Below are positions 36,086 through 46,232 of a stretch of DNA of 64,000 nucleotides, in pieces (position 1 is the first letter of the stretch; every line of letters begins with the position of its first letter). Position numbers and translations under genes: made by a program. The notes below the pieces were generated by a model. It did not search any database. It was given only the letters and a program-made list of their open reading frames with translations, and was not told where the DNA came from. Location: assembly GCA_023429375.1 (NCBI GenBank), contig JAEYVY010000007.1, forward strand, positions 186,001-250,000, written 5' to 3'. The stretch comes from Bacteroidota bacterium. Lineage in GTDB: Bacteria > Bacteroidota > Bacteroidia > Bacteroidales > Tannerellaceae.

Positions 36086-37000
36086 TCATACGGGGATAAT
36101 CATACCTTCTTGCCCGAGGATCGTACCCGGAAATATCTTATCTGCTTCCTCCTTTAGGGCAGTTAGCTCTTCATAGCGGGCCGAATAGTGGCCGATGATG
36201 AGGCGTTTGGCATTTGCCCTCTTGGCAATTTCAGCAGCTTGAGCGGCAGTCGAGTGAAATGTCTCTTTTGCACGAAGTAATTCATCTTCACCGAAAGTGG
36301 CTTCGTGGTAAAGGAGGTCTACATTTTCAATAATCGGGATAATATCCGGATTAAAGGCTGTGTCTGAACAATAGGCATACTTTTTCGGCGGTTTTGCCGG
36401 AATCGTCAGCCTGGAATTGGGTATTATCTCTCCTTCTTCCGTAACAAAATCCTGACCTTGTTTGATGTCTTTAAGCTTCTTGACGGGGACTTTATAAAAG
36501 TCTACCATCTCACGAATAATATGTGACTCGCTGGGTTTCTCTACAAAAAGGAAGCCACAGGTAGGTATACGATGTTTCAAAGGGATCGTATAGACACTCA
36601 CAGAACGGTCTTCCATAATCAGCGCATGCTGATACGGATCGATAGGATTAAATTTTACTTCGAAAGGCAGGCCTTTACAGAATACGGCCATGACCGGATC
36701 CATATAATCTCTGATTTCTTTAGCTGCATGTATCGTGATTGATGCAGTTCGCCCCAACAGGCCTAAGGTGGATAGCAGTCCGGGCAAGCCGAAGCAATGA
36801 TCACCGTGGAGATGCGAGATAAAGATATGATTTAGCCGGTTGAAGCGTATGCGCATTCTGCGTAGCTGTAATTGTGTGCCTTCGCCGCAATCAATCATAT
36901 ATAGTTTGTCTCTGAGGTCGATGACTTGACTTGTAGGCAGATGCCTTGTTGTAGGTAAGGCTGAACCACAGCCGAGAATGTTCAGATCGAATACTGCCAT
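36086..37000 (-). CDS. rnz: Ribonuclease Z
   Basis: A 304-residue metallo-beta-lactamase-fold nuclease with the motif SHLHGDHCFGLPG (His63, His65, Asp67, His68). Further features are CSDTAFNP, the HEATF metal ligand and the C-terminal HYSARY typical of RNase Z. It trims tRNA 3' trailers, which matters for tRNAs that do not encode CCA, as with the tRNA-Asn genes here. The -7-like box TACCTTTG (minus strand) lies 27 bases upstream. Confidence 0.94.
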   Translation of the reverse strand: MAVFDLNILGCGSALPTTRHLPTSQVIDLRDKLYMIDCGEGTQLQLRRMRIRFNRLNHIFISHLHGDHCFGLPGLLSTLGLLGRTASITIHAAKEIRDYMDPVMAVFCKGLPFEVKFNPIDPYQHALIMEDRSVSVYTIPLKHRIPTCGFLFVEKPSESHIIREMVDFYKVPVKKLKDIKQGQDFVTEEGEIIPNSRLTIPAKPPKKYAYCSDTAFNPDIIPIIENVDLLYHEATFGEDELLRAKETFHSTAAQAAEIAKRANAKRLIIGHYSARYEELTALKEEADKIFPGTILGQEGMIIPV

Positions 37001-37026
37001 ATTTATGAGTAACCGTTTTGTGACTC

Positions 37027-37034
37027 CAAAGGTA
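37027..37034 (-). promoter_or_regulatory. Candidate -7 element of rnz
   Basis: On the minus strand this reads TACCTTTG. No -33 box at the usual distance is clear. A plus-strand TAGTTTTG at 37062-37069 may serve the divergent M16 peptidase gene. Confidence 0.35.
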
Positions 37035-37090
37035 CGGTTATTAATTCCAAAAAAAAATTGTTAGTTTTGTTATTTAAATACGACCAAATT

Positions 37091-39913
37091 ATGATTGAAA
37101 AAATCCACACTTCGGCAGTTGGCATACTCTGCTTATTTTTTGCTCTTCCTCTATTTGCCAGCCAAGAAGTAAAACCTTTGCCACTCGATTCGGCCATTTG
37201 CTATGGAAAATTAGAAAATGGACTGACTTACTATATCCGCCAAAACACACAACCCGAACAACGAGCTGAATTTTATCTTGTTCAAGCAACAGGGTCGTTA
37301 CAAGAAGATGATAACCAGCGCGGTCTGGCTCATGTGCTTGAACACATGGCCTTTAATGGGTCTGAGTGTTTTCCGGAACAAGAAATAGACAGCTATTTGG
37401 AAAGGATTGGATTGAAGAATGGTGAGAACCTGAATGCCTATACAGCTTTCGACGAAACAGTCTATGCAATAATGAATGCACCCACCTTTCGCTCGGGGAT
37501 TATTGATTCCTGTCTTTTAATCTTGCGAGATATTTCGTCCAACTTGCTATTGAATGACGAGGCTATAGAGAAGGAAAGGGCTGTTATTCGTGAGGAGTGG
37601 CGTACGCTGAGGGATGCGAACTACCGACTGAGCGAACAACAATATCCGGTATTATTGGCTGGAAGCCGCTATGCTGAGCGCCTTCCAATCGGACGAATTG
37701 AAGTAATCGAATCGTTTAAGCCCGACGATCTAAAGGCATATTATAAGAAATGGTATCGTCCGGATATGCAGGCAGTTATCGTGGTGGGTGATTTAGATAC
37801 GGCCTATGTCAAATCCAAACTGACGGAATTATTTGGAGCAATTCCTAAACCTGTGGGTGAAGTTGAAAGGATTTATGCTCCAGTCCCGGATAATGAACAG
37901 CCAAGGGTATGTATTGCTAAAGATAAAGAATCGCCGGGATATATCGTGAATCTATTTTATAAACATGATAAAATGCCTGATGAACTATATGCATCGGTGC
38001 TAGGACTTCGGCAAGATTATCTCCAAACCGTTGCTTCTACTTTGCTTAACGAGCGACTGGACTTGTTGCTTTATGAGGCAGATCCTCCCTTTATCTTTGG
38101 CGAGTCTTCGATAGGTAATTATATGGGGACGAGAACGAAAGCGGCCTGGAGTGTAGCTGCTATAGCCGAGGAAGGAAAGGTTGAGTCGACCTTAGGAGTG
38201 CTTGCTCGTGAAGCGGAACGGGTAAAGAGGTATGGATTCTCGAATCCGGAATACGAACGGGTAAAGGTCAACGTACTGAAATATTATGAGACTTTGTATC
38301 TGGAACGCAACAATGAAGAGAGTTCAACCTATGCCAATGCATATGTCAACCATTTTACAATGGGAGGCTATTTGCCCGATATGGGAACTGAATTCGCATG
38401 GGTGAATCAAATTGCAGAAGCGACAACGCTCGACGAAATAAACCGTTATGCACGGGAAGTACTGGATACCCGTAATGTGATTATATCTATCACAGGACCA
38501 GACAAGGATGGCCCCGATCTTTATCCTACTGAGGAAGCGTTAGTTGACATCTTCAACCAATCAACAGAAGTAGAAATTGACTCTTATGAAGAAGAGGAAA
38601 ACTCACGACCTTTGCTAAGTGTACAACCAATTCCGGGGGAGATTATCCAAATAGAACAAGATACTGTTTTTGATGCAACGATACTGAAATTAAGCAACGG
38701 AGTTCGAGTTGTAGCCAAAAAGACAGCATTTAGAGAAGATGAGGTTGTGGTTTCGGGAACGAGTCCCGGAGGGAAAACTTTGTTTGACGAGAAAGATTTA
38801 CATAACCAGAAAGTGCTGATGGATGTTGTTTCAATTGGTGGATTGGGTGAGCATACAGCTGTAGAACTGAATCGCATTTTGGCAGGTAAACAAGTTACTT
38901 GTACGGCAACAATTGATGATAACAGTGAAACGGTTGGGGGATATTCTTCATCTTCCGATCTGCGGACTCTTTTTGAATTGATCTACCTCCATTTTATGGC
39001 ACCCAGAATGGATGCGGAAGCTTTTTCGTCGTATGTCAGCCGACTGAATGCGCAGTTGAAAAATCTCGAACTGAACCCGATGGTTGCCTTTTCCGATACG
39101 TTGACTACGGCTTTATATGGTAATAACCCGAAAGTTAAACGCATTACGAAAGAAGAGATTGCGGCTTTGGATTATGCTCGTATTCTGGAGATGTACAAGG
39201 AGCGATTTGAGGATGCTTCTGACTTTGTATTTACGGTGGTCGGTAATTTCAATATGGACTCACTGCAGTTGTTTGCGAAAGAATATCTCGCATCGTTACC
39301 TGTACAACACCGAGTTGAAAAAGGGAATGAACAAGCACTTGTGCCTTTAAAAAAGGGAGTGAAATCTATTCATTTTAAGAAGGTAATGGAAACTCCGAAG
39401 GCTACAGCAGTGCATTTTTATCATGGGCATACAGACTATACCTTGAAGAATATCCTGACGGCCAATATCCTCACTCAGTTGCTCGACCTGATCTACATGG
39501 AAAAGATACGAAAGGACGAAGGAGGTTCTTATGGCGTTTCTTCATTGGCTCAGCTTACGGCTTTTCCTAACGGACAAACTTCTTTACAGATATATTACGA
39601 TACAGACCCGCAAAAGGTAGAGCAGATCAATAAGTTAATATTGGTGGAATTACAGAATCTTGCAGAGAACAATCCCAAGAGTGAACACTTGGCCAAGATA
39701 AAGGAAAATATCGTGAAGAATTTCCAAGAGAATCAAACGTCTAATTTATATTGGTTGAGTCTGATTGATAACTATTACTTTACCGGGTTGAATGCTTATA
39801 CGGATTACCTTGCTACACTGGCCGGAATCACTCCGGAGCATATCCGCAATTTTACGAAAGCACTTGTTTCTTCGGGGAATCATGTGGAAGTGATTCTCAC
39901 TCCTGAAGAATGA
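37091..39913 (+). CDS. Secreted M16-family zinc metallopeptidase
   Basis: A 940-residue pitrilysin/insulinase-type protease with a signal peptide (about 1-24, ...LPLFAS). The inverted zinc motif His81-x-x-Glu84-His85 lies in AHVLEHMAFNG, and the distal Glu is in the EKERAVIREEWR helix near residue 160. Further M16 domains follow, the last containing GGSYGVSSLAQL, the R/Y substrate-binding region of the partner half. Bacteroidales keep such proteases in the periplasm for peptide degradation. Start taken as ATG 37091; the TTG at 37058 has no signal-peptide logic. Confidence 0.93.
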   Translation: MIEKIHTSAVGILCLFFALPLFASQEVKPLPLDSAICYGKLENGLTYYIRQNTQPEQRAEFYLVQATGSLQEDDNQRGLAHVLEHMAFNGSECFPEQEIDSYLERIGLKNGENLNAYTAFDETVYAIMNAPTFRSGIIDSCLLILRDISSNLLLNDEAIEKERAVIREEWRTLRDANYRLSEQQYPVLLAGSRYAERLPIGRIEVIESFKPDDLKAYYKKWYRPDMQAVIVVGDLDTAYVKSKLTELFGAIPKPVGEVERIYAPVPDNEQPRVCIAKDKESPGYIVNLFYKHDKMPDELYASVLGLRQDYLQTVASTLLNERLDLLLYEADPPFIFGESSIGNYMGTRTKAAWSVAAIAEEGKVESTLGVLAREAERVKRYGFSNPEYERVKVNVLKYYETLYLERNNEESSTYANAYVNHFTMGGYLPDMGTEFAWVNQIAEATTLDEINRYAREVLDTRNVIISITGPDKDGPDLYPTEEALVDIFNQSTEVEIDSYEEEENSRPLLSVQPIPGEIIQIEQDTVFDATILKLSNGVRVVAKKTAFREDEVVVSGTSPGGKTLFDEKDLHNQKVLMDVVSIGGLGEHTAVELNRILAGKQVTCTATIDDNSETVGGYSSSSDLRTLFELIYLHFMAPRMDAEAFSSYVSRLNAQLKNLELNPMVAFSDTLTTALYGNNPKVKRITKEEIAALDYARILEMYKERFEDASDFVFTVVGNFNMDSLQLFAKEYLASLPVQHRVEKGNEQALVPLKKGVKSIHFKKVMETPKATAVHFYHGHTDYTLKNILTANILTQLLDLIYMEKIRKDEGGSYGVSSLAQLTAFPNGQTSLQIYYDTDPQKVEQINKLILVELQNLAENNPKSEHLAKIKENIVKNFQENQTSNLYWLSLIDNYYFTGLNAYTDYLATLAGITPEHIRNFTKALVSSGNHVEVILTPEE

Positions 39914-39944
39914 TTAGTGAGTATATATAGAAAGTGCTTACGGG

Positions 39945-40493
39945 TTAGTAGATAATTAAACCGGCAATTGCAGCAATAATGATCATGAGTATGGGATGAA
40001 CATTCATCTTCCAGGTCAGAAAAAATGTGGCTGCAAAGATTAAAATACTCTTGTAATCGATAAAGTTTTGTTCGTTCATCAGCATAAGGGCAGCAGCAGC
40101 GATAAGTCCGACAGTTGCCGGTCGTAGTCCCAAGAAGGCGGCCGAAACGTATCTGTTAGATTTGAACTTCGCATACGAAACTGAAATCATAAGGACAAGA
40201 ATAAGTGAAGGGAGACTGACTGCAAAGGTTGCGATGGCAGAGCCCAGTATGCTGATATTTTGTGAATAACCCTCGTTCTGTACGGCTGTAAAGCCTACGT
40301 AGGTGGCTGTATTCACCGCAAGAGGACCGGGAGTCATTTGCGATAGCGCAACAATATCCGTAAACTCTTGTGAAGATATCCAATGGTGTTCCTCTACAAC
40401 GTCTTGTTGGATTAGCGAAAGCATGGCATAACCACCTCCGAATCCGAACATGCCGATTTTAAAAAAGACGAGAAATAGTTTCCAGAATATCAT
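39945..40493 (-). CDS. Chromate transporter half-protein, second of pair
   Basis: A 182-residue single-domain ChrA-family membrane protein with MIFWKLFLVFFKIGMFGFGG, the hallmark GGGYAML and VALSQMTPGPLAVN. Short ChrA proteins work as pairs of inverted topology. It is encoded directly after its paralogue with one base between. The natural substrate in anaerobes is uncertain; chromate or sulfate-like anions are possible. Confidence 0.9.
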   Translation of the reverse strand: MIFWKLFLVFFKIGMFGFGGGYAMLSLIQQDVVEEHHWISSQEFTDIVALSQMTPGPLAVNTATYVGFTAVQNEGYSQNISILGSAIATFAVSLPSLILVLMISVSYAKFKSNRYVSAAFLGLRPATVGLIAAAALMLMNEQNFIDYKSILIFAATFFLTWKMNVHPILMIIIAAIAGLIIY

Positions 40494-40494
40494 A

Positions 40495-41025
40495 TTACCT
40501 ATTGTTTAACCATGAGTCATAAATTATTCCTCCAATTGCTGCGACAATTATGATATAAACCGGAGAAACGTCTAACTGCCAAATTAAAAGGGCCGCGATG
40601 AGCGGGATGAAGAGCACGCTTTTCTTGAGTTTAAGCTTTAACGCTGTAGTAAGGCAGGGAACAGCAATCAGGGCTACAGTTGCTGGTCGCAAGGCTTTAA
40701 ATGCTTTTTCTACCCATTCATTATGGGCTACCTGAGTAAAAAAGATGGCAATCAACAGGATAATGCAAAAAGAAGGCAAGATAGATCCTAGTAGACATGC
40801 TATAGCTCCTAGAGTTTTCTTAAGCTTGTGCCCAATGAAGATGGATATGTTGATGGCAAATGCTCCGGGAAGCGATTGGGCTACAGCAAACATATCCAGA
40901 AACTCTTCGTCTTTCATCCATCCTTTCCCTACTACCTCGCGTTGGATGAGTGGAAGCATGGCATATCCTCCACCGATTGTGAAAGCTCCAATCTTAAAAA
41001 ACGTCAGGAATAATTTCCAATACAT
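40495..41025 (-). CDS. Chromate transporter half-protein, first of pair
   Basis: A 176-residue ChrA-family half-transporter from ATG 41025 (MYWKLFLTFFKIGAFTIGGG aligns with the start of its neighbour). A longer frame begins at 41103 but would add an unconserved extension that reaches into the porN terminator region. It carries GGGYAMLPLIQREVV and VAQSLPGAFAINIS. Forms a two-component transporter with 39945-40493. Confidence 0.9.
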   Translation of the reverse strand: MYWKLFLTFFKIGAFTIGGGYAMLPLIQREVVGKGWMKDEEFLDMFAVAQSLPGAFAINISIFIGHKLKKTLGAIACLLGSILPSFCIILLIAIFFTQVAHNEWVEKAFKALRPATVALIAVPCLTTALKLKLKKSVLFIPLIAALLIWQLDVSPVYIIIVAAIGGIIYDSWLNNR

Positions 41026-41078
41026 CTTGTTTGGCTTTACGAATAATACTTTGAAGAATACAAAGATAACTAAAAAAA

Positions 41079-41110
41079 CCTGCCTTGAGTATGTATTTCT
41101 CAAAGGCAGG
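41079..41110 (-). terminator. Terminator of the T9SS operon
   Basis: CCTGCCTTGAG pairs with CTCAAAGGCAGG (one bulge). On the minus strand it is followed by seven T. It lies 26 bases after the porN stop codon and ends the porPKLMN unit. Confidence 0.85.
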
Positions 41111-41135
41111 TCTAAGACATATGACTAAATATGCA

Positions 41136-42185
41136 TTATCGTCTTCCTCTTATGCTACGTGCCGGAGCACTCTTTTCAGCCTTAGGAGCCTTTGCTTTTT
41201 GGGCTTTAGGTTCTTTTGTAGAAGATACTCTGGTTGCACGAGCGGATGTTTTCTTCTTTGTGTCGTTTGCAGCTGCTGTTACTGCTGTATCAGGCTGCAG
41301 ATAGAGCGATTGTTGGAATGTGGTCAACTCGTTTTCGATACGTTCCTGCTCCCTCTTCATGGAGTCGGGAGTCGGGCAGTATTCTACTAACGAACGGTTC
41401 ATCAGATTTTCTGTTTTAACAATTTCGCCATCATACATACGACGTCTGAAATAATCGTCTATTGTGAATGTCTTCGCATTGTTTACATTCGAAGTCATAA
41501 TATAATTGTTACGAATGTACGGACGAATGTTTTCATAGGGCAGCCAAAACATCGGACGACGTTCTTCACCAAAATCAGCCGAAGCATAAAGTATCGGGCA
41601 AATGGCTAATATCTTGATATCGAATACAGAATTGTTCTGGTCGAAATACCAAGCTTCTTTTACGTAGTAAGAGCGAACATCAGCCGAAGGGATATCGCTT
41701 TCATTGATGATTAATGAAGTATTACCTCCTTGACCTGCCACTTCTTCGTAAAAGATATAATAACGATCTAGGAATTCCTTGTTGAATATAATCTTGTGAT
41801 CATCCGAGAAATCTTCATAATCACCCAGATACTCATAGGCATCCACCCGGTTTTCGCTTACCGCCTGAAAGATGGTAGAGAACAGGTTGGAGGTACCATT
41901 TATCGGACGAATCGGATAATATAGCGGTGCATTCTGTTCTTTGGTCAGGTCCACCTCGCGGTAGATGACACGCATCCAGCGAGCATTACCAACCTCTTGG
42001 GTCAGACGGTCGTTCAAGTCCTGTGCACGAACAGTCAGCTTGGGCAAGGTTGAGGTATTTTCTGCAGCCCTTTCACCACGTTCGAGGCGAGGTGTTCTAC
42101 GCTCCTGTTGGTTTTCCTGCGCGTTGACCGTGTTTACTGCCACTAGCGCGTTAATTAGGGTGATTATGCAAAACAAGCGTTTCAT
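41136..42185 (-). CDS. porN: Type IX secretion protein PorN/GldN
   Basis: A 349-residue periplasmic protein with a signal peptide (about 1-22, ...VNTVNA). The GldN family core is seen in MRVIYREVDLTKEQNAPLYY and LAICPILY, and a basic Lys/Arg/Ala-rich tail closes the protein. In P. gingivalis PorN forms, with PorK, the large ring beneath the outer membrane. Last of five genes, 15 bases after porM. Confidence 0.93.
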   Translation of the reverse strand: MKRLFCIITLINALVAVNTVNAQENQQERRTPRLERGERAAENTSTLPKLTVRAQDLNDRLTQEVGNARWMRVIYREVDLTKEQNAPLYYPIRPINGTSNLFSTIFQAVSENRVDAYEYLGDYEDFSDDHKIIFNKEFLDRYYIFYEEVAGQGGNTSLIINESDIPSADVRSYYVKEAWYFDQNNSVFDIKILAICPILYASADFGEERRPMFWLPYENIRPYIRNNYIMTSNVNNAKTFTIDDYFRRRMYDGEIVKTENLMNRSLVEYCPTPDSMKREQERIENELTTFQQSLYLQPDTAVTAAANDTKKKTSARATRVSSTKEPKAQKAKAPKAEKSAPARSIRGRR

Positions 42186-42200
42186 ATTCTTTTCTTACTC

Positions 42201-43769
42201 TTAATTTACAATAACTTCAATCGTTGGCAATGTTCTTTCGATGCCATCAGGTCCTTTGGCGACCACACGTGAGATATAAAAGCGTTTACCTCTCGCAAGA
42301 GCCCGTATCTTGTTTTTTTGTCCTGCGGTAAACATAGTCCCTTGTGATACTTCCGGGATAGCATTTCCCATCGAATCAAAGAACGTCAATTCAAATCGTA
42401 ACACATTAAATTCAACGTTCAACAGGTCATCATCGATAGCTGCCAGAATTCCATCTGCAGCTATCAGATCACGCTTGGCAATGGCTCCACCTTTAAATCT
42501 GCGGGTATTCCCATTCGGATCTTTATATTCGATATAAGGCAGTGGATCAGGTAAAGCGCGTACGCGGAATGATGATTTAGCCATTTCAACAGTTCTGCCG
42601 TCGGCCATACGAGCGTTGACAGAGATTATGGCTTCCGTTCCCACTTGTGCAGGACGGGCATACCAGATATCGCCATCACGCGTCAGGGTTCCGTTGCTCA
42701 TAGTTGCAGAGATATTGCTGCTTGCTATACCCGGCACAGCAATCCTAACGGGGTTGGTGTATCCGGCGTAAAGCACATTCATGAGGGTAGGAGCTACGGT
42801 TGCAGTCGGTTCAGTCACGAAATACTGGCTTTCAAAATTATGTCGGGAGACCGTTCCATCGTTGTTTGGCATTTCGATATATCCTTTTATTGGGAATGTG
42901 CCTGCACTACCTGCTGTAACGGTATATAATCCTTTATTCTCGTAAGGGAGCTCTTGCCCATTCACATAGACTGCAGGGCGTTTGGTAGAGTCGACGGCAG
43001 ACAAGACGATGTTTGCCTTATATTGGCTACCTCGCATCACTACCTGACTTTCAGGTATTACCTGCGCTCTGATTTGATTCACGCGGTAGTCTCCTATGTC
43101 TACACTACTCAATAAGTTAGTCAATACTTCCCCTTCTGCTGCACGAATATCGTTTTGAAGCTTTGTCAGTATCGTAACTGCAGCTACAACAGGCATATTC
43201 TCAAACATGGCTACTTCCCATGATGGAGTCGCTGTTCCTTTCCTTTTTGGAGCAACCGTACTTAGATTGGCTTCAAGTACTTTCGTTTTTTCCGAATCAG
43301 CAATCAGATTGGCCATCATAGTCCGGTATCTGTCGATTGCCTCACGTAGTTTTTTCCCTTCGCCTGTAATTGGCGAAAGCATGATATAAGAGGATGATTC
43401 AATATTGTCTTGGCGTCTGATATTATTCACATCACCGTTTTCTCCATCGGCATGTTTCACAATACGTTCTTTGAGCGACTGGATATAGTCAAACAGCTCG
43501 TTCGATTCTTTACGTACCTGAATACTCTTTTCGTACCATTCCTTTACCTTTTCAGGATTGTTATGGTAATAAGATTCGAGGTCGCCGGCTACGATATCGT
43601 TCCGCCTGCTCGTATTATTTATAGAGGTTCGCATACTATCCTCCACCAACACGAATCCATCCAGTACTTCAGTCGATATGCTTAGAGCCATCATCGCAAT
43701 GAAGACCAGATACATCAGGTTTATCATCTTCTGACGTGGAGAATTGGGTTTGTTAGCTACTCCTGCCAT
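42201..43769 (-). CDS. porM: Type IX secretion / gliding motor protein PorM/GldM
   Basis: A 522-residue protein with a single N-terminal membrane helix (about 17-38, MINLMYLVFIAMMALSISTE) and a long periplasmic part. The latter includes the helical D1 region (30-220) and beta domains that end near the residues PTIEVIVN. With PorL it makes the proton-driven motor that energises type IX secretion across the envelope. The conserved Pro-Arg-Gln-Lys before the helix is typical. Between porL and porN. Confidence 0.94.
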   Translation of the reverse strand: MAGVANKPNSPRQKMINLMYLVFIAMMALSISTEVLDGFVLVEDSMRTSINNTSRRNDIVAGDLESYYHNNPEKVKEWYEKSIQVRKESNELFDYIQSLKERIVKHADGENGDVNNIRRQDNIESSSYIMLSPITGEGKKLREAIDRYRTMMANLIADSEKTKVLEANLSTVAPKRKGTATPSWEVAMFENMPVVAAVTILTKLQNDIRAAEGEVLTNLLSSVDIGDYRVNQIRAQVIPESQVVMRGSQYKANIVLSAVDSTKRPAVYVNGQELPYENKGLYTVTAGSAGTFPIKGYIEMPNNDGTVSRHNFESQYFVTEPTATVAPTLMNVLYAGYTNPVRIAVPGIASSNISATMSNGTLTRDGDIWYARPAQVGTEAIISVNARMADGRTVEMAKSSFRVRALPDPLPYIEYKDPNGNTRRFKGGAIAKRDLIAADGILAAIDDDLLNVEFNVLRFELTFFDSMGNAIPEVSQGTMFTAGQKNKIRALARGKRFYISRVVAKGPDGIERTLPTIEVIVN

Positions 43770-43803
43770 GTTTTATTTTAATTTTTTAGGCTTTCTAATC
43801 GGG

Positions 43804-44769
43804 TTATCTTCCGCTATTGGGATCGGTATTACTTGAATACGGATGTTGATAGGCTCCGGGTGCCGGTGCTCCATACATATTCACGGTCATAGCTTGCAAT
43901 AAGCGGCCATATACCTGATTCAATTGAGACAGCTGTTGAGCCATCTTTTCTGTTTCGTTACGGAATACTGAACTATCCACGATAGAACCGTCATACAAGT
44001 CTTTGATACGGTTCAAACCGCCGTTTATATGTTCGATTGTTTCTATTTGAGAACTGATGCTCTTTAACTGAATTTCGTAAATCGTATTCAGACCGGAGAT
44101 ATTACGGTTCAACATTTCCATTTGTTGTACATACCCGCGTGAATGCTGGTGGATACCATCAGAGTTATCTGTGATGCTTTTGTATGAGTTCAATAGCGTA
44201 TCAGAAACATTTGTCAATGAAGAGGTAACATTGGTGAACTGTTCCATTTGTGCAGACATGGAAGACAGCTGTTCCAAGTATTTCTGTGTAGCTTCAGTCA
44301 GTTCAGCCATCTTTGAAATCTGCTCAGCAGCACCACTTAGTTTCTTGATACTGTCAGACAAGTTCTTGGTATCTTCTTCAGAAACGTCCAATGGGCCAAG
44401 GCCTGCGCTACGTGTGGCATGGTTAATATTTGCCTTTGGAGTTTCATCGTTTGAATCCTCATCAGTCATTCCCTTTACAAATCCAGCCGGACGGTCCATC
44501 GGATTTTTTGATTTCAGTACGGGGAATACCTCTTCCCAACGGTAGTCCATAGTTGGTTTTTCGAAACCAAACACGAAGAATACAAAAAATTCGGTAATCA
44601 TACCTACTGCCAACATTAAATCTCCATAAGGCATATGCAGCAGTTTGAACATGGCTCCGAGGATAACTACGGCAGCTCCCCAGCTATAGAAAAAGTTCAG
44701 TACCCGCTTTCCTTTATCGCTGGCCAAGAACATTTCTATTCTGTTTTTATATCTTTTATACTTTCCCAT
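43804..44769 (-). CDS. porL: Type IX secretion / gliding motor protein PorL/GldL
   Basis: A 321-residue inner-membrane protein with two helices (about 25-44 and 51-68). Glu60 lies within the second helix and is the candidate proton-binding residue of the motor. After the helices comes a cytoplasmic coiled-coil region (about 130-290) rich in Glu, Ser and Leu, and a Pro/Gly/Tyr tail. It forms a pentamer around the PorM dimer in known systems. Spacing to neighbours is about 35 bases each side. Confidence 0.94.
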   Translation of the reverse strand: MGKYKRYKNRIEMFLASDKGKRVLNFFYSWGAAVVILGAMFKLLHMPYGDLMLAVGMITEFFVFFVFGFEKPTMDYRWEEVFPVLKSKNPMDRPAGFVKGMTDEDSNDETPKANINHATRSAGLGPLDVSEEDTKNLSDSIKKLSGAAEQISKMAELTEATQKYLEQLSSMSAQMEQFTNVTSSLTNVSDTLLNSYKSITDNSDGIHQHSRGYVQQMEMLNRNISGLNTIYEIQLKSISSQIETIEHINGGLNRIKDLYDGSIVDSSVFRNETEKMAQQLSQLNQVYGRLLQAMTVNMYGAPAPGAYQHPYSSNTDPNSGR

Positions 44770-44804
44770 ATCTATTGAAGTATTTTATTGTCTTTTAATC
44801 CGGT

Positions 44805-46226
44805 TTATTTTCCTTTTGAACGTGAGAAGCCGATCTGCGTACGTGCGCATCGGAATCCGATGTATGAACGAGTTTCGTTCTGGTACTCAAATGTGCGCAT
44901 ATCCGAACGTATGAATTGGGCTACATCTTTCCATGATCCGCCGCGTACCACTTTCTTCTTCATATCGTAAGGGTCTTCTTTCGCTGCATTGTAGCGAAGA
45001 TCAGGGTTCATATCACTCATTTGGCTTGGCCCGGATTCAGAATAAACAGTTGAAGTCCATTCGGAAACGTTGCCCGCCATATCATATAATCCAAATTCAT
45101 TCGGAGCATACGAGCCAACACGAGAAGTGATAAGGTGTCCGTCTTCAGTATAATTTCCTTTACCTGGTTTGAAGTTGCCAAGGAAACAACCTTTACCGCT
45201 CTTCAGTTCGTCTGTTGCCCAAGGATATTTATTTTCATTTTTACCGGCACGGGCGGCATATTCCCATTCTCCTTCAGTAGGTAAGCGGAACGGCTCTATT
45301 GATTGTCCCGGAGGCAGGTTGATCGATTCTTTGAATAGATTTGTACGCCAGATGCAATAGGCAGTTGCTTGTTCCCACGATACACCAACCACGGGATAAT
45401 CATCATAGCCCGGATGGTTGAAATACATACGCATATAAGGCTCGTTGTATGCGTTGTTGAAGTCATTCACCCAACAGGTTTCGTCTGGGTAGATGTTCAC
45501 GATACGTGTGTGCAGGAAGTCAGCATAGCTACTTAACGGACGTGTAATCGTTTCGTTTACGGGGAGACCTTCGTCGTTGAAATAAGCAGTGTCTTTAGAG
45601 ATCATCACTACTTCGTTAGGGTTGACGGTAATATCTGTATTACGTACTCTGTCGTAAGGATCGAGGCGATTCTTACGCAAGGCAGCAGCTGTATAATCGT
45701 ACCATTCGTATTTATAGTTCATCTGTTTCTCGTCCAGACGTTTTTCACCCGTGATGGGATGGGTGTAGTATACACTTTCTATCGCACGAAGTTCGTCTTC
45801 ATTTGCTCGTTTCCATGGAATAGGACGGCTCCAATCCAAGTGAGGAGTGACAGGTTCGCCATAACGGTCTTCTGTGATTTTGAACAGATCGTTACCGCCA
45901 TAAGCCGGGTCTGCCAGACGTTCACGAATGATTGAATCGCGCACCCAATAGACGAACTGACGATATTTGGCGTTGGTCACCTCCGTCTCGTCCATCCAAA
46001 AAGCATCAAACGATACACCTTTTGTCTCAGGCATTATTCCCCACAATGAGTCCTTGTCAGACGGTCCCATTTCGAAGGCCCCTCTTTTTACCAGAACCAT
46101 ACCGTAAGGAGCCGGTTCGTTCATTGCTACCATCCTGACTCCAGTAACCTCTCCGCTACCCATCATTGAGCGTCCACAAGAGGACAATAAGACTGTTACT
46201 ATTAGTGCTGTTAATATTTTCTTCAT
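44805..46226 (-). CDS. porK: Type IX secretion lipoprotein PorK/GldK
   Basis: A 473-residue lipoprotein: the signal peptide ends at LLSS-Cys17. The mature part is a formylglycine-generating-enzyme/SUMF1-like fold, with VKRGAFEMGPSDKD, the GVSWEQATAYCIWRTN helix and the closing VVRGGSWKDVAQFIRS and GFRCAR. The fold is structural here. PorK anchors the PorKN ring to the outer membrane. Starts 6 bases after porP. Confidence 0.95.
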   Translation of the reverse strand: MKKILTALIVTVLLSSCGRSMMGSGEVTGVRMVAMNEPAPYGMVLVKRGAFEMGPSDKDSLWGIMPETKGVSFDAFWMDETEVTNAKYRQFVYWVRDSIIRERLADPAYGGNDLFKITEDRYGEPVTPHLDWSRPIPWKRANEDELRAIESVYYTHPITGEKRLDEKQMNYKYEWYDYTAAALRKNRLDPYDRVRNTDITVNPNEVVMISKDTAYFNDEGLPVNETITRPLSSYADFLHTRIVNIYPDETCWVNDFNNAYNEPYMRMYFNHPGYDDYPVVGVSWEQATAYCIWRTNLFKESINLPPGQSIEPFRLPTEGEWEYAARAGKNENKYPWATDELKSGKGCFLGNFKPGKGNYTEDGHLITSRVGSYAPNEFGLYDMAGNVSEWTSTVYSESGPSQMSDMNPDLRYNAAKEDPYDMKKKVVRGGSWKDVAQFIRSDMRTFEYQNETRSYIGFRCARTQIGFSRSKGK

Positions 46227-46232
46227 ATACTA

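Noticed and set aside
41026..41103. N-terminal extension of the chromate transporter half
   Set aside because: The extension is not shared with the paralogue and reaches into the stem of the porN terminator; ATG 41025 aligns the two proteins.
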